The notes below the pieces were generated by a model. That model did no database searches and was not told the origin of the DNA. It saw nothing but the letters and a program-made list of their open reading frames with translations. A stretch of 64,000 nucleotides of DNA from Actinernus sp. WN-2022 (taxonomy: Eukaryota; Cnidaria; Anthozoa; Actiniaria; Actinernidae): positions 17,513,524 through 17,577,523 of the forward strand of contig JAOWCC010001501.1 of assembly GCA_030867875.1 (NCBI GenBank), read 5' to 3'. A program made the position numbers and the translations under genes. Shown here piece by piece: positions 11,520-22,494 of this stretch. Every line of letters starts with the position of its first letter. Position 1 is the first letter of the stretch.

Positions 11520-12380
11520 TTTCACAATGGCTGACGAAGTGGGACTGAGGTTGCATGTTTCGTTGCTCTTGAGTGCTGGACTTGCCCCAAGTTCCTGGTT
11601 ATCCTTCTGTGAACGTTTCAAACAGGTGTTCTCTTCCAGTCTCCCAGCTTCAGAGGATTGTCTCATCGCCTTAAATTTTGTGGCCTTCTTGGCTGGCAAT
11701 GATCCCTCGGCCTCAACTGTCAAGGTGTACCTCAGTGCAGTTCATTCCTTGCACATCTATTTAGGTCTTCCCAACCCTTTAGAGAACTGCCTATGCTCGT
11801 AAAGGGTGGTTCGTAGCGTCCGGAGGTTTCAGGGCTCCTCTAAGGATAATAGCCAGCTATTTTAGCGTCTCTGCGCTCTCACTGGATTTCTCGTCTACAG
11901 GCGATGTTATGTTCAGGGCTGCTATCTGTGTAGACTTCTTTGGCTTCCTCCATTGCAGCGAGTTTACCTCTCCTCCTCTGGAATCGTTTGACCCTTGCCT
12001 CCACCAAACAGTCGTCTCGTGTTCGTTTTCATCAAAGCATATAAAAACAGATCCCTTCCACCAAGGGCTCCACCATGCATTGTGGTCGGTCGTACCTTCA
12101 CTCCTGTGTGTTCTGTGGATGCTTTGTTTTTCATATCAGTTGGTGAGAGGTCCAGTCCCAGGCCCTCTATTCCTGCACCAGCCCAGGCTTCGGTGTTGAT
12201 GCCTTATCCACAACACAGCTTCTGCTGCTGGGTTGACCAAGCTTACCGCTCTAGCTCCGTTCCTGCAGCTTGGCTGTTGCATGGTAAACCGGTTCAGCTC
12301 TCAGCTCCATGGCTTGCAGTAGGCTTCGATGCAATGTTTCCAGCCAGCATCTTACCCAGTTGCCTCACTTAGTCATAGCT
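11520..12380 (+). pseudogene. DIRS tyrosine recombinase remnant
   Basis: Frame 11527-11800 encodes an N-terminal SAM-like recombinase segment (LLLSAGLAPSSWLSFCERF, later STVKVYLSAVHSLH). After a frameshift, 11909-12060 gives ICVDFFGFLHCSEFT, the start of the catalytic domain, with IKTDPFHQG in place of the usual SKTDPF motif. Further on, a QHSF segment corresponds to the G-H-S-F motif near the active-site histidine. Frameshifts separate every block. Confidence 0.7.
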
Positions 12381-12453
12381 CAGCCTGTCAGCTTCCAGTA
12401 TTTGCAGAGGTCTCGGCATCCGGGACCAGGTCACTCCTTGCTCGGCTCAACTA

Positions 12454-12586
12454 GGTCTCAGTTAATTGGTAGAGTGCCAGACATGCAACCTGGAGGTCGT
12501 TGGGTTCGAGTCCGACTTGGGTCAGAGATTTGTTTCTCTTTCCCTTGTAGGGCGTGCACACATAGCACTACAGCATACCACTTTAC

Positions 12587-12632
<46 letters not shown>

Positions 12633-12652
12633 TTACCTCACATTCTTTACTC
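12454..12652 (+). mobile_element. tRNA-derived SINE copy 1, with (ATT)n expansion
   Basis: A tRNA-like head has an A-box-like TTAATTGGTAGAGTGCC and a B box GGGTTCGAGTCC. It is followed by a tail (CAGAGATTTGTTTCTCTTTC, GTAGGGCGTGCACACATAGC) shared almost exactly with 12752-12898. An (ATT)n tract at about 12583-12633 interrupts the shared tail end CCTCACATTCTTTA. Confidence 0.75.
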
Positions 12653-12751
12653 CTTACTAGTGCTACGCGGCAAACATGATTTCATATCATAACTACATAT
12701 ACATATATATAATCGCCGTGACCCCATAAAACGCACCAATACCCACGATTG

Positions 12752-12898
12752 CTCTCATCTGACTTGATAGAGCGCCAGACATGCAACCTGGAGGTTGTTG
12801 GGTTCGAGTCCGACTTGGGTCAGAGATTTGTTTCTCTTTCCCTTGTAGGGCGTGCACACATAGCACTACAGCATACCACTTTACCTCACATTCTTTAG
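12752..12898 (+). mobile_element. tRNA-derived SINE copy 2
   Basis: Same head (TTGATAGAGCGCCAGACATG, B box GGGTTCGAGTCC) and same tail as 12454-12652, in the same orientation about 300 bp away, without the (ATT)n expansion. It is either a local duplication or two insertions of one family. Confidence 0.75.
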
Positions 12899-13680
12899 GT
12901 CTCGTTGGGCTGATTGGTTGCCATGGTATCCTAGCAACCAAGCTACTATGGCAACCAAGCTCACAAGCGCTGACCCTGCATTTGGCTCCAGGCAGTGAAC
13001 GTCCAACTTTGTTTTTCCTCATCAGTTTAATAGGAGTTAGTTTAAACTAAGGAAGAAGCTCAATGGTGGTCTATTTAACCTTCAGACATTGTATTTTAAA
13101 TAATAATTTGTTAACTGTTAGAGGCAAAGGTCATAGCAGGGAAGAAGCTCCTTTCGAATCTCTGAGTTCTGCACTTATAGGGAGAGTAAAATGATTGCAG
13201 TTGCATATGTTGGTAGATGCAGCTGTGGCAGCTAGAATGATTAAGGCATTAATAATTGTTAATTGTTGAAAAAAGATGTCTAGAATTTTCCAACGATTTT
13301 AAGAATAAAGTACAAGACAAGACAAAGAGCGAATATGAGATACAAATGAAATATATAATTCATCTAATAATATGGCTAAGTAATTTTTAAAAGATCATGT
13401 GTATTTTGGCAGGCCTTTAGGAGAGCCAAATACAATGGTGAATAAAAATACACAGCCATTTGCCAACTAATAAATTGTTTATTAGGTAGATAAATTGTGC
13501 CAAGAAACATTTTTTTCCCATAATGATATTATAATAAAAAAACATGGGATTTACCATGGTGATGGGAAGCAATTTGACTGTATAACTACCCAAAATATTA
13601 TATCATATTTGGTGCATTCTTGTGCATATTTTGTACATTCTTGTTAGAATTATATAATAAAAATGAAATACACACCTTAC
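12899..13680. other. Probable AFG1L intron, no recognised feature
   Basis: AT-rich sequence downstream (in AFG1L sense) of exon 2. No further AFG1L exon (Walker A region) was found here or further left in the window, so the rest of that gene probably lies outside or beyond the DIRS element. Confidence 0.45.
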
Positions 13681-13875
13681 TGATAAATCCCTCAGAAACT
13701 GGCTGATAGCTTCCTACTGATGAATATAAATCTTGCAGCTTTGTCACTATTTGTCTTTGATGTTTATCCAGATTTAATTTGCCACTGTGTACCATATCAT
13801 CATACACTTGAAGTGGGCCTTCTGCTACATTATTTACTTGACCAGCAAGTCCTATGTGTACCGCATCCCCTGACA
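13681..13875 (-). CDS. AFG1L: AFG1-like ATPase, exon 2
   Basis: The minus-strand exon lies between an acceptor TTTACAG and a donor GTAAGG. It is 195 bp and joins in phase 1 to the exon at 15153-15243. It encodes EGPLQVYDDMVHSGKLNLDK, then HQRQIVTKLQDLY: the G-P-L-x-x-Y...G.L..D..Q...V..L..L pattern that opens AFG1/LACE1 (bacterial ZapE) P-loop ATPases. AFG1L is a mitochondrial matrix AAA-related ATPase linked to protein quality control (family knowledge). The ATPase core exons are not visible in the window. An alternative donor AG/GTGTGT lies 4 bp downstream. Confidence 0.75.
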
Positions 13876-15152
13876 CTGTAAATAAAATGGAGTTTATTAT
13901 GCTGCATACAAATGTATGTGGCTAAATCATAGTCCCCAACCAAGACCATTCAGCAGACCACACTGCAGATTTTTTTTGTAGAAAGCATAATTTATTATCC
14001 AACTAACATGTGTGGCATGACTGTTGGGCAACTGGCAACCCTTATAACTTATTACAACTGTCCAATAGCAAGTTGGGAGAACATTTTGAAGTGTCAGCCT
14101 GCAGGAACATAAAATGCACCTATAGTCTTTAGTTGCCGGCACTTAATAAGCTTGAACTATATAATACATTATAATTATATATATACATACATATATACCT
14201 GATGCTTTATTGATCAGGTCTGTATCTACAATGATGAAGACTCATCTGTACAGGTGAATGTAAATCTCAATGAAATTAAACTTTTGAGAACTCTGTACAA
14301 GAAGTAATGAAGCTTAGAACGTACCTTAACCTTTCTCTCTAAATTGAGAGCTTGTGGTGATCACAAGTGAGCATATAAGTGCGAAGGTCACACTGTATCT
14401 GTGATATACAGTACTTATACACCGATGTTTTATTAATGAGTTATAATAATTATCTGACAAGAACTAGTGTAAAAATTGTGGAAGTCTGGACTGAATACCT
14501 AATCAGGTCTGTACTTGGGGTATACAGAGGCAATCGTGTGGTATCATCCAGAGCACAGGATTGGCTAGCTAGTGCCCTTATGCACACTTCAATTGTGCAG
14601 TTCAATGAAGTTTAACTTGATATGTACATGTATAATGCAGACATACAGTCAACTCGCCATTAATCTGATCCGATCCCTATAGATGAGTGAGAACTGTACT
14701 TATAGTCTTGCATGTTGTTTGGTGAATGATAACTTGTCATTTACCTGTGAATCCTATAAAAAAGCACTAGGTCAGAGTGAAAACTTGTTGTTTACCCATT
14801 GTTTACCTGTGAGACTCAAACCCACCAGCTTGCGAACTAATTCATCATTTACCTGTGAACTTGTGATAAGTCTTACATAATCGACTCAGTTAACCCTGTC
14901 CCTGTGCTTTTAATTTCTGCAAAGTTTTTGTATTGAAATTTCAGGCCCTTTCTCTACATATCAACTGCCCAAATGTACATGTCTGTATATAAACCTAAAA
15001 TACAGTACATACAGTATGGTGTATGTATACCATATTAAATACACATAAATTTTGGGTAGTTGATTTATCAACGATCAACTTAGTTTTTGGTCATATTTAA
15101 TCTCGATTGCAGGAGTTTCACAACTACAATAAATATCAAGAATTTCACTTAC
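13876..15152 (-). other. AFG1L: AFG1L intron 1
   Basis: GT-AG intron of about 1.3 kb between the two AFG1L exons. It contains AT-rich sequence, repeated ATTTACCTGTGA motifs around 14740-14860, and no ORF with a domain. Confidence 0.6.
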
Positions 15153-15243
15153 CTGCTGTACTACTTCTCGCTCTTGAAACCCATACAAAACTAAGTAATT
15201 CCTTTGCTAAACAATGCCGAAAACGGCATCTGAACGCTGCCAT
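15153..15243 (-). CDS. AFG1L: AFG1-like ATPase, exon 1 (mitochondrial presequence)
   Basis: The ATG at 15243 opens MAAFRCRFRHCLAKELLSF, followed by VSRARSSTAG. The segment is basic, rich in Arg/Ser and free of acidic residues except one Glu, as expected for a mitochondrial targeting peptide. The donor GTAAGT follows at 15152. Phase 1 joins exactly to the exon at 13875. An upstream in-frame extension to 15345 is possible but would destroy the presequence character, so the internal ATG is preferred. Confidence 0.7.
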
Positions 15244-15465
15244 CTTGATCTTGAATCCTAAACTATGACGTCTTTTCGTGATGAATGAGGAATCCCTGGG
15301 GACTAGTACGTCATAAATATAAACAATGACGTAATAAAACGTCATAACCTTACTTCCCAGGCCACACGGTTTTGATGAAAGCTTGGTTACTCGACCGTTT
15401 CCATGAGACGAAGAAAGTTGATTTTTCGGTTTTCCGGTTTTTGAGGCAAATTATCTTCTAAAGTT
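15244..15465. promoter_or_regulatory. Bidirectional ARL6/AFG1L promoter with CRE-like sites
   Basis: Only 222 bp separate the divergent start codons. The interval holds four ATF/CREB-like sites: TGACGTC (15266), TACGTCAT (15307), TGACGTAA (15327) and ACGTCA (15339). Such sites suggest shared activation of both genes by bZIP factors (inference). No TATA box is placed obviously for either gene. Confidence 0.6.
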
Positions 15466-15588
15466 ATGGGTCTTCTCGATAAATTAGTCCATTTGCTAGG
15501 CCTAAAGAAGAAGGAAGTAAATATTATTTGTGTAGGGCTTGATAATAGTGGGAAAACAACCGTCATAAACAAGCTAAAACCCGATAAG
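15466..15588 (+). CDS. ARL6: ARL6 (BBS3) small GTPase, exon 1
   Basis: Encodes [19 protein letters not shown], then the P-loop GLDNSGKTT and NKLKPDK, 41 codons ending in phase 0 at GTGAGT. Gly2 begins the amphipathic N-terminal helix. ARL6 is an ARF-family GTPase that recruits the BBSome coat to membranes for ciliary trafficking (family knowledge). All eight exons join in phase to 187 residues, close to the length of the human protein. The start is set by the ARF-type MGLL terminus. Confidence 0.95.
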
Positions 15589-15695
15589 GTGAGTTTCATT
15601 TTTTGGCGGTGAAATTAGCGTACATGCTTTTAATGGTTTATTTGTATTGTTGTCGAGTTTGTTTCCTTATTTCTTTTACTTTCTTCAATATACAG

Positions 15696-15757
15696 GCACA
15701 GTCGATGGATATAGTTCCTACCATCGGATTTACTGTTGAAAAATTTACCAGTCAAAG
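15696..15757 (+). CDS. ARL6: ARL6 exon 2 (switch I)
   Basis: Acceptor ATACAG and donor GTAAAA. The 62 bp encode AQSMDIVPTIGFTVEKFTSQ, containing the switch I threonine in PTIGF that coordinates magnesium in ARF-family GTPases. Ends in phase 2. Confidence 0.95.
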
Positions 15758-15950
15758 GTAAAAAACTCACATGAACGATCATCTTTGAAAGTCTAAACTA
15801 CTAGATACTTGGGGCCTTGGTCTTGGACTTGGTAAATACATGTACCATGCAGTATATGCTGTATATTATATTAGTGTATCGTTAGAGATATTGTGGCTTG
15901 CTGTGTGCTACGCATAATTCACCAAAAAGTGATGGTGAGCTTCTTTAGAT

Positions 15951-16116
15951 ATACCGTGCAAGCAGAGCCTTATTTTATTTGGTTTTCTATTAAATCTCCT
16001 TCCACTGAGAGTTTAATAGAAAACCAAATAAAATAATATCTTATTTTCTTCGCTCTCAGTCTCAGTCTCAGGAGATTAGAAAACCAAGGGGAATAAGGCT
16101 CTGCTCGCAGGGTACT
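15951..16116. mobile_element. Short hairpin MITE in ARL6 intron 2
   Basis: The left arm GCAAGCAGAGCCTTATT with TTTGGTTTTCTATTAAATCT faces a near-complementary right arm ending AATAAGGCTCTGCTCGCAG. About 150 bp in total, no coding capacity. Confidence 0.65.
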
Positions 16117-16854
16117 TTAGATATTACTAGCACTTATTAAATAAATCTCGATTTCCCATGCATGGGCTACTTACAGTTTGTAAGTACGTGCATGCAGCTG
16201 CTACAAGTACAACTAGTGTAAACATGTGGACAAGAACAAGGAAAGGTGACTTTCAAAACCCTAGCCTAGCTGCATGTACAAATGTAACAGCAACACAGTC
16301 ATAAATTTGTGTATCATTCATTCATTGTGTACTTTCATATTTTTTTTTAAATGTTAAAACAAATTTCACAAATGTCCATGTTGTTGTATGTTGAGACGGG
16401 TGAAGGCTTTGGTGTAATTATACATGGAAGCACTCACTTTTGTGCCATGCACCAAAGGCAAAAGTACATGTACTTGAACCAAATTTTGAATATATTATAA
16501 TAATGTTTCCCTGTTGTTGGCCAAATTATACATGTAGTTAATTGAGCTGGTAGATTCATTAGGCAACATTTTCATTTAAAATACTTCTGACATGTAGGGT
16601 GCTGGTAATTAAGATAATCATTATGGCACAACTGCAGAATACCCCCTCCCAAATGTGTGCTACCGGTGTCAAGATACGCATATCAGATGTATCACTCGGT
16701 ATACTTGTATATCAGGATTTCTTTCAGTTTCAATTTGAATAGAATTTACATTATTTACGTAAGAATAATAATAATAATGTCTTTATTTCTCAACCGGTAA
16801 AATACGTAAAAGAATAATAACAAGATATACATGTATTTATATACATGTTTACCT

Positions 16855-17083
16855 GTGATCTCGAATCACCAATTAGCCCTAAAATCTCAACGTTTACCTA
16901 AGAACTTCTTTACTGATGGTTAGGGTTGTTATTGTTGTTGGGTAAGCTGATGTATTATGATAAATACAAAACAAAATGTCACATGTTTACCTGTGATCTC
17001 GAATCACCATTAACTTAACCCTAAAACCTCAACATTTAATACCTGGGAACTTCTTTACTGATGGTTAGGGTTGTTATTGTTGT
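16855..17083 (+). repeat. Direct duplication of about 95 bp
   Basis: The block TTTACCTGTGATCTCGAATC ... GATGGTTAGGGTTGTTATTG occurs at about 16848-16940 and again at 16983-17080 in the same orientation, with indels. Confidence 0.7.
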
Positions 17084-17084
17084 A

Positions 17085-17252
17085 TGAGGCATATCACATG
17101 GACATATCACTCGTATCAAGAGGTATCACGCATATCAGACGTATCATGCGTATCATGTATCAAGCGTATCACGTGTATCATGCGTATCAGGGTTATCAGA
17201 CATGATGTGTATCACGCATATCAGACCTATCATGTATCACTCGTATCAGACG
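17085..17252 (+). repeat. Degenerate GTATCACGCATATCAGAC minisatellite
   Basis: Head-to-tail variants of CGTATCA/CATATCA repeat at about 8-10 bp intervals; an isolated related stretch lies at 16672-16720. The ORF over it (17084-17317) reflects the repeat only. Confidence 0.7.
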
Positions 17253-17882
17253 TGTTAGGCTCTCATACTATAGTAATATCAAAGGTGCTCCACTTGTGTG
17301 TGGGACCTCCGCTATAAAATAAACACAATAATACATGTACAATGTACATCTATGGACGTTTAGAGATATCAAATTTATCTTCTCATGCTCAACTTGATAT
17401 CTCACTCATTTGCTGTGCAGGGTACCGTAATCTACTGAATTAGTAGAAGGTGAGAAGATTGAGGTACAGTATCGAGGTAAACACTCGAACTGAGATAAAA
17501 TTACCTATCTTAGTGTGCCTATGTATTCCCTATTTCTACATGTAAAATAAGTAAAAACATAAATGTATAGCACGAGATGTGATTTGCTATTAAAAAGACA
17601 TGTTTGCATGTCTGGGAATAATTAACAGAAAAATCGTTCACATGATTGTTTGTTGTTTGTGATAAGTACATTGCAGTCTTGTTCTTGGCTCTTTGTTGCC
17701 TGTAATAAACTTGCCGACATGTACATGTACATGCATATCACCCCCTCCCTAGTACCCTTGAGGCAAAAACATGAAAGCAAGGCAAGTCTGTCTGTTGGTG
17801 AAGTGGAAAAATGAAGGAATGTAATATCCAGTAGTTGAATGCATTTTACTCTCACTGTTAATAATTATTACTACCATTTGCG

Positions 17883-18124
17883 TTCAAGCTTGAAGCGTGA
17901 AGAATTTATCGAGTTTGTTTACGTTACAAACGCGACAAATTTGTTTTGCCTCAATCAAACCTGAAACTTTGACCAATGAAATTTGTTTGTTTGGCGTGTA
18001 TAAACTACTGTTTCACACACCAAACGAACAAATTTCAGTGGTCAAAGTGTCAGGTTTGATTGAGGCAAATGTCATGTTTGTAACGTATACAAACCCGACA
18101 AATTATTCACGCTTCAAGCTTGAA
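17883..18124. mobile_element. Palindromic MITE in ARL6 intron 2
   Basis: The left arm TTCAAGCTTGAAGCGTGAAG continues through TTTGCCTCAATCAAACCTGA and is mirrored to the complementary end CACGCTTCAAGCTTGAA. The arms are about 110 bp with a short centre. The ORF at 17897-18127 is a by-product of the palindrome. Confidence 0.75.
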
Positions 18125-18474
18125 TGAAAATGGTTACGTAGTAATAATAATTATTATTGAATTTCACAATGTGCGATCAGCTCAGGACTGACTAGCCTCA
18201 CGTTCATGTTTTGAACTCCAGGATCACAAGGTGAACTGAGGTGGGATGCTGGGCATGGGGGCTTGCATGTATTTAAGGTCAGCTGCGAACAAACATATAA
18301 ATATATTATGGTAGTGAGTTTTGATCCCACACTGTAAATATTAAGCTGCCAAAGACTTTGCAGCCAATTCTGGTTGATCTGTGTACAATGTAACAAGAGA
18401 AGTTTAAACAATAAACAAGTCTTGTTTATGTCAACCAATAATTATTGGCGGCAATGATATCACCTTAAAGCTAA

Positions 18475-18624
<150 letters not shown>

Positions 18625-19487
18625 TAAGTAATATCAATAAAAAAATAATTGTACATGTAACAGTTTGTTTTTAATACTTCAGTCTGTAGATATTTTAAAG
18701 GGGCTAATTGTCATGGTACTATGCATGTATAGAGTCAGTGTTCAATTGGTGGGTAAAACAGTTAAACCCCCCTTCTTGAATGCTTGATTGAAAGTATTTT
18801 CATTATTTTACTTGAATACTGTATATTTACACAGTTTATTAGTCATTTTTGAATACTTGCTTTGATTTTCACCATCCCACATGTGCGCGAGGTTCGTTAG
18901 TTCATATGTCAGAATCGCTGATAATGACAGTGTCTGGCCCAGACATCTAATGTAATGGTCTCTCACCGTGACACAGTCCCTTTAATAGGCATTTTGCAGG
19001 AAACAATCGCATGCTGACATACATGTATCACTTCAATAACCATTTGTATTTGCCAAATAACTTATGTTACTTAGTCTTAAATTCAACTAGTTCTAATATT
19101 AATGTCATTATACTATATATCATTTTATAATTCATCTATATATTTAGTAATATATTCTTATGTGTAAGCCTAAATTACTAGACTCAATATTAAATAGTAA
19201 TTATTAAATCTTAAATACAACTTATTTTAATTTCCTTATTATTTGAAGGGGTCCATGCAAGAACGAGTAAGTGACTTGATCAAATTCTAAATTCTCCCTT
19301 AGAAAACAAAGAATATCAAGGAGAAGTTAGAGTGTGATCAGTACTTATACCAACAATTCGTTCGCATTTTTGGTGTTGACAATTGTTTTTGAAAAAACAC
19401 ATTTCACCTAGTGCAAACAGGCCTAGTGCAAACAGCTAAGTAATTTGAGGTCCATCATAACTTGATAAAGTCACTGTTCTTGCATCA

Positions 19488-19590
19488 TAATGTGTTCTTT
19501 AATTCAAAGAATACACAAGCCATCATATTTATTGATCATTTGTGTTCCTTTAATTCAAGGAATGCACAAGCCATCATATTTGTTCTTGAC
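19488..19590 (+). repeat. 51 bp tandem duplication over the exon 4 acceptor
   Basis: TTAATTCAAAGAATACACAA at about 19499 and TTAATTCAAGGAATGCACAA at about 19550 are the same segment repeated with a 51 bp period. It includes the acceptor and the first exon 4 codons. The upstream copy has A in place of the acceptor G at the aligned position, so the true acceptor appears to be the downstream one. Confidence 0.8.
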
Positions 19591-19654
19591 AGCAGTGACA
19601 AACTCAGGATTGTTGTTGCAAAAGAAGAACTCGACCTCCTTCTTCAAAACCCAG
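19560..19654 (+). CDS. ARL6: ARL6 exon 4
   Basis: Acceptor TTCAAG and donor GTAATG; 95 bp, phase 2 to phase 1. Encodes [20 protein letters not shown] then [11 protein letters not shown], the segment before the guanine-specificity motif. The polypyrimidine tract upstream is weak and is duplicated (see the 51 bp repeat). Confidence 0.93.
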
Positions 19655-19747
19655 GTAATGGGAACCATCACTGGTAGAATGTTGGTAGTACTACATGACT
19701 TGTACAAAAAAAATGTATTTATGTACCAACTAATGTGGCTAAAGGGA

Positions 19748-19990
19748 GCTCAGGGGTGGCACAAGTGGCTTTGATCGCCTCTCACCTCTGTGACCCAATT
19801 CAGTCCCCGATCACGGTGCCACATGTGAGTTGAGTTTGTTGGTATCTCGCCCTTGCCTCAAGGGCTATTCTCCTGGTTCTCTGCTTTTTCTCTCTCCACA
19901 AAAACCAACACGCTAAATTACAATTTGATCAGTGGTTTAGCTGGGTCCTGACTTTGATCAATCTCTATGGTTGTTTCAGGTCCATTAAAA
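19748..19990 (+). mobile_element. tRNA-related SINE fragment
   Basis: The segment GCTCAGGGGTGGCACAAGTG ... GCCTCTCACCTCTGTGACCC, followed by GAGTTGAGTTTGTTGGT and a CT-rich part ending ACAAAAACCAACACG, follows the plan of a tRNA-headed SINE common in anthozoan genomes in my memory. The A and B boxes are degraded. A short related head (CTCAGTGGCACAGTGGTTAA) occurs at 36060-36080. Confidence 0.5.
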
Positions 19991-20263
19991 TCCAGAGTTT
20001 GAAAATGCAACTGACACTAATTATTAACAATATGTACAATGTAGCTAATGGTCTCATATTCAGGGTTGGAATTTAATTTTTAACCCACAACTGAAGATAA
20101 AAAAATGCTCATTAATGTTTGGAACCTAAGCGTGCAAGCTAAATGAAAAAAGGAACAACATTATTACTATGAACTCAAACTATTGGAATTAAGTCAACAT
20201 TTAACACAGTACAAGTAACAAGTTCTCATGTGATCCACAAGGCATAACATCTGCAATTGAAGG

Positions 20264-20375
20264 GCTGTGTGCAAAAAGGGAGTAAGTGACTCAAGCAAAC
20301 AATGAAATTGAAGGAGACTTTAGAATGTTATCAGGACACATATACTGACCCTTTTTGCACACAGCCCTTCAATTT
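20264..20375. mobile_element. MITE family GAAGGGCTGTGTGCAAAAAG, copy 1
   Basis: Terminal arms GAAGGGCTGTGTGCAAAAAG and CTTTTTGCACACAGCCCTTC are about 110 bp apart, with an AGTAAGTGACT/TGAAGGAGA interior. It is related to 36344-36482 and 62496-62622. No coding capacity. Confidence 0.75.
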
Positions 20376-20477
20376 ATCAGCGGTCATACTAAGTTTGATA
20401 ATAATTTACATTCAGTCTAATAATAATAATTATTATTATTATTCCTAACGATAATCATAGAAATAATTAAATGATTA

Positions 20478-20816
20478 CATGATTACATTAAAACATTAAC
20501 AAATAATTTAATAAATAATTTTAATAAATAATTTAATAAAGAACTTAATAAATAATTTAATAAAGAACTTAATAAAGAACTTAATAAATAACTTAATACA
20601 TAATTTAATACATAATTTAATACATAATTTAATACATAATTTAATACATAATTTAATACATAATTTAATACATAATTTAATACATAACTTAATAAATAAC
20701 TTAATGAATAACTTAATAAATTATTTAATAAATAATTTAATAAATATTTAATAAAAATAAAAAAATAAAAAAATAAAAAAATAAAATAATAAAAAAAAAA
20801 CTTAATAAATAACTTA
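20478..20816. repeat. 12 bp minisatellite (TTAATAAATAAT), left half
   Basis: Tandem units of TTAATACATAAT / TTAATAAATAAC run for over 300 bp. The minus-strand ORF (LLNYVLNYVLN) is a translation of the repeat. The array continues at 21232-21424 after a MITE insertion. Confidence 0.85.
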
Positions 20817-21231
20817 GGGACCGGCCATTTATTAGAGGGGGGGGTGGGCTGGTGCAAATGGGGAGGTGGTCATACCTTTTTGTGCACCAAATAATGGGGG
20901 GCTGCACAAAATTCTGCAACCATTTTGAGGGGCCATGTAATTTTGTGCATTCCAATTTCCTTTCTACTAAAGAAAACAGTCCTGAAGGGATCAACCACAA
21001 TCAAATTTATTATCAAAAATGATATAACAAAACAACAAAATCTGGTGTATAACAGTCCTTCACTCTATTATAAATGTTATTGTGATTTAGGGTGGGTCAT
21101 GTCATTTCATGTGCACTCTCTTGGGGGGCCACATTAATTTATGCAGTGACATGAGCAGGGCCACTTGAAATTATGTTAAGGAAAATGAAAATGCACCAGC
21201 CCACCCCCCCCTCTAATAAATGGCCGGTCCC
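20817..21231. mobile_element. Harbinger-like MITE with TTA duplication
   Basis: Inverted ends GGGACCGGCCATTTATTAGA and TCTAATAAATGGCCGGTCCC extend through a G-run and TGGGCTGGTGCA. It is flanked by TTA on each side (20814-20816 and 21232-21234), as expected of PIF/Harbinger (TWA) elements. It is inserted within the 12 bp minisatellite. Confidence 0.75.
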
Positions 21232-21424
21232 TTAATAAATAATTTAATAAATAATTTAATAAATAATTTAATAAATGATTTAATAAATGATTTAATACAT
21301 AACTTAACAAATGATTTAATAAATGATTTAATAAATGATTTAATAAATGATTTAATAAATGATTTAAATGATTTAATAAATGCTTTAATAAATGATTTAA
21401 TAAATGATTTAATAAATGTCATTA
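21232..21424. repeat. 12 bp minisatellite (TTAATAAATGAT), right half
   Basis: Tandem TTAATAAATGAT units, the continuation of the array at 20478-20816 with a one-base unit change. The FIKSFIKSF translation is repeat-derived. Confidence 0.85.
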
Positions 21425-22494
21425 AGAATGTCATTTTTCCAGTATTTGATGTTGAGCAGTAGGTATAGGGGAACACAATACCATGTTGTTCATGAAATGC
21501 TGCATGCGATTTTGCGCGCTTCTGTGAAGGACTACGCAGACCACGATAAGTTAGCTCTTCGGTGCAATATCTTCGGTTTGAATATCGCAGTAGACAAGTT
21601 CAATTTTAGCGTTATATACCATTGTCATGGTATTTCACAGAAATCATGAGTGCATAGAGAAGGCAAAGAAGAAGAAAGCATAGAGAAACAGCCAAACCAG
21701 TACAATAACTGTCACGGAAGATCGTGTTAGGTTTCTGTTGTTCTTCGTCTTAGGCTATCGAAGGCAAAGTTACAGTCGAAACTTCGGGGCGAAGTTTATA
21801 GTCACTTGCACTCTTTCAACTTGGAATTGACTTTGCAGAATCTCCAACTTCTGCCAACTGATTGTCTTGGTTATAATATGAGCCAAGATCGCTTTTCTTC
21901 ACGGAAGAAAACGAACATAAGCCCTCCCTAGGCAGCTAGCTTCAAATTACGAATTGAGCTATTATAAAATATATATATTATAAAACTATATTTTAGATAT
22001 GATTTCTTTGTGAAACGTAAATGAATATTTGCAACTCAACGGCTTCAAGACGAGCTAGACGAGTGAGCGTGTTTCGTGTTTATTTATAAAAGTTCATGTG
22101 TTTTTTTGTGGTTTCCATGAGAACGCTTCACAAGTGCTAATAAGCCGTTGACAGTCTGCTTTCCCATCCATATTTCTTTTCGCCGTAATTTCTCGTTGAA
22201 AATAAAATGTTTTGGAATTTTATTTTCACTAAACTGTAGAATTCACTTTGAACATTCTAAAAAATCAATAATATGTTTTTCACAAAAATGATCGCATAAA
22301 GGGCTCCTGATACCTTAATGTGTTTTCTCACATTTTGCTTTGCCGAGCAGGCCTGGGTAATCATTTAACTTCAATTCTGTAATTTTCTTTAGAACTTGAA
22401 ATCTGAGAAACCGATCAGTTTTGTCATGAATGACATTCGGAAAACATTTTGCTAACACAGATGGGTATACCATTTCCAGGGGGTGGGGTAGGGA

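Larger units (their letters stand above)
5880..12450 (+). mobile_element. Degenerate DIRS-type (tyrosine recombinase) retrotransposon
   Basis: Coding remnants lie in the order ORF1/gag-like (6194-7560), reverse transcriptase (7690-7923 and 8722-8960), RNase H-like (9000-9250 and 9540-9865) and tyrosine recombinase (11520-12380), all on the + strand and full of stops and frameshifts. An RT followed by a tyrosine recombinase, rather than a DDE integrase, defines DIRS-like elements. It is interrupted by a TA-flanked MITE (7924-8721), an interspersed repeat (9249-9430) and a G/C-ended transposon (9870-11503). The outer ends were not located. It sits downstream of AFG1L exon 2 in that gene's transcriptional sense, probably within an AFG1L intron. 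Confidence 0.75.

Noticed and set aside
17085..17252. CRISPR-like array
   Set aside because: Units are short, degenerate and contiguous, with no spacers, in a eukaryotic intron.
20483..20857. ORF encoding LLNYVLNYVLN
   Set aside because: It is a translation of the 12 bp minisatellite.
21213..21476. ORFs encoding FIKSFIKSF and NDLINDLIN
   Set aside because: Both strands of the same minisatellite; no protein signal.
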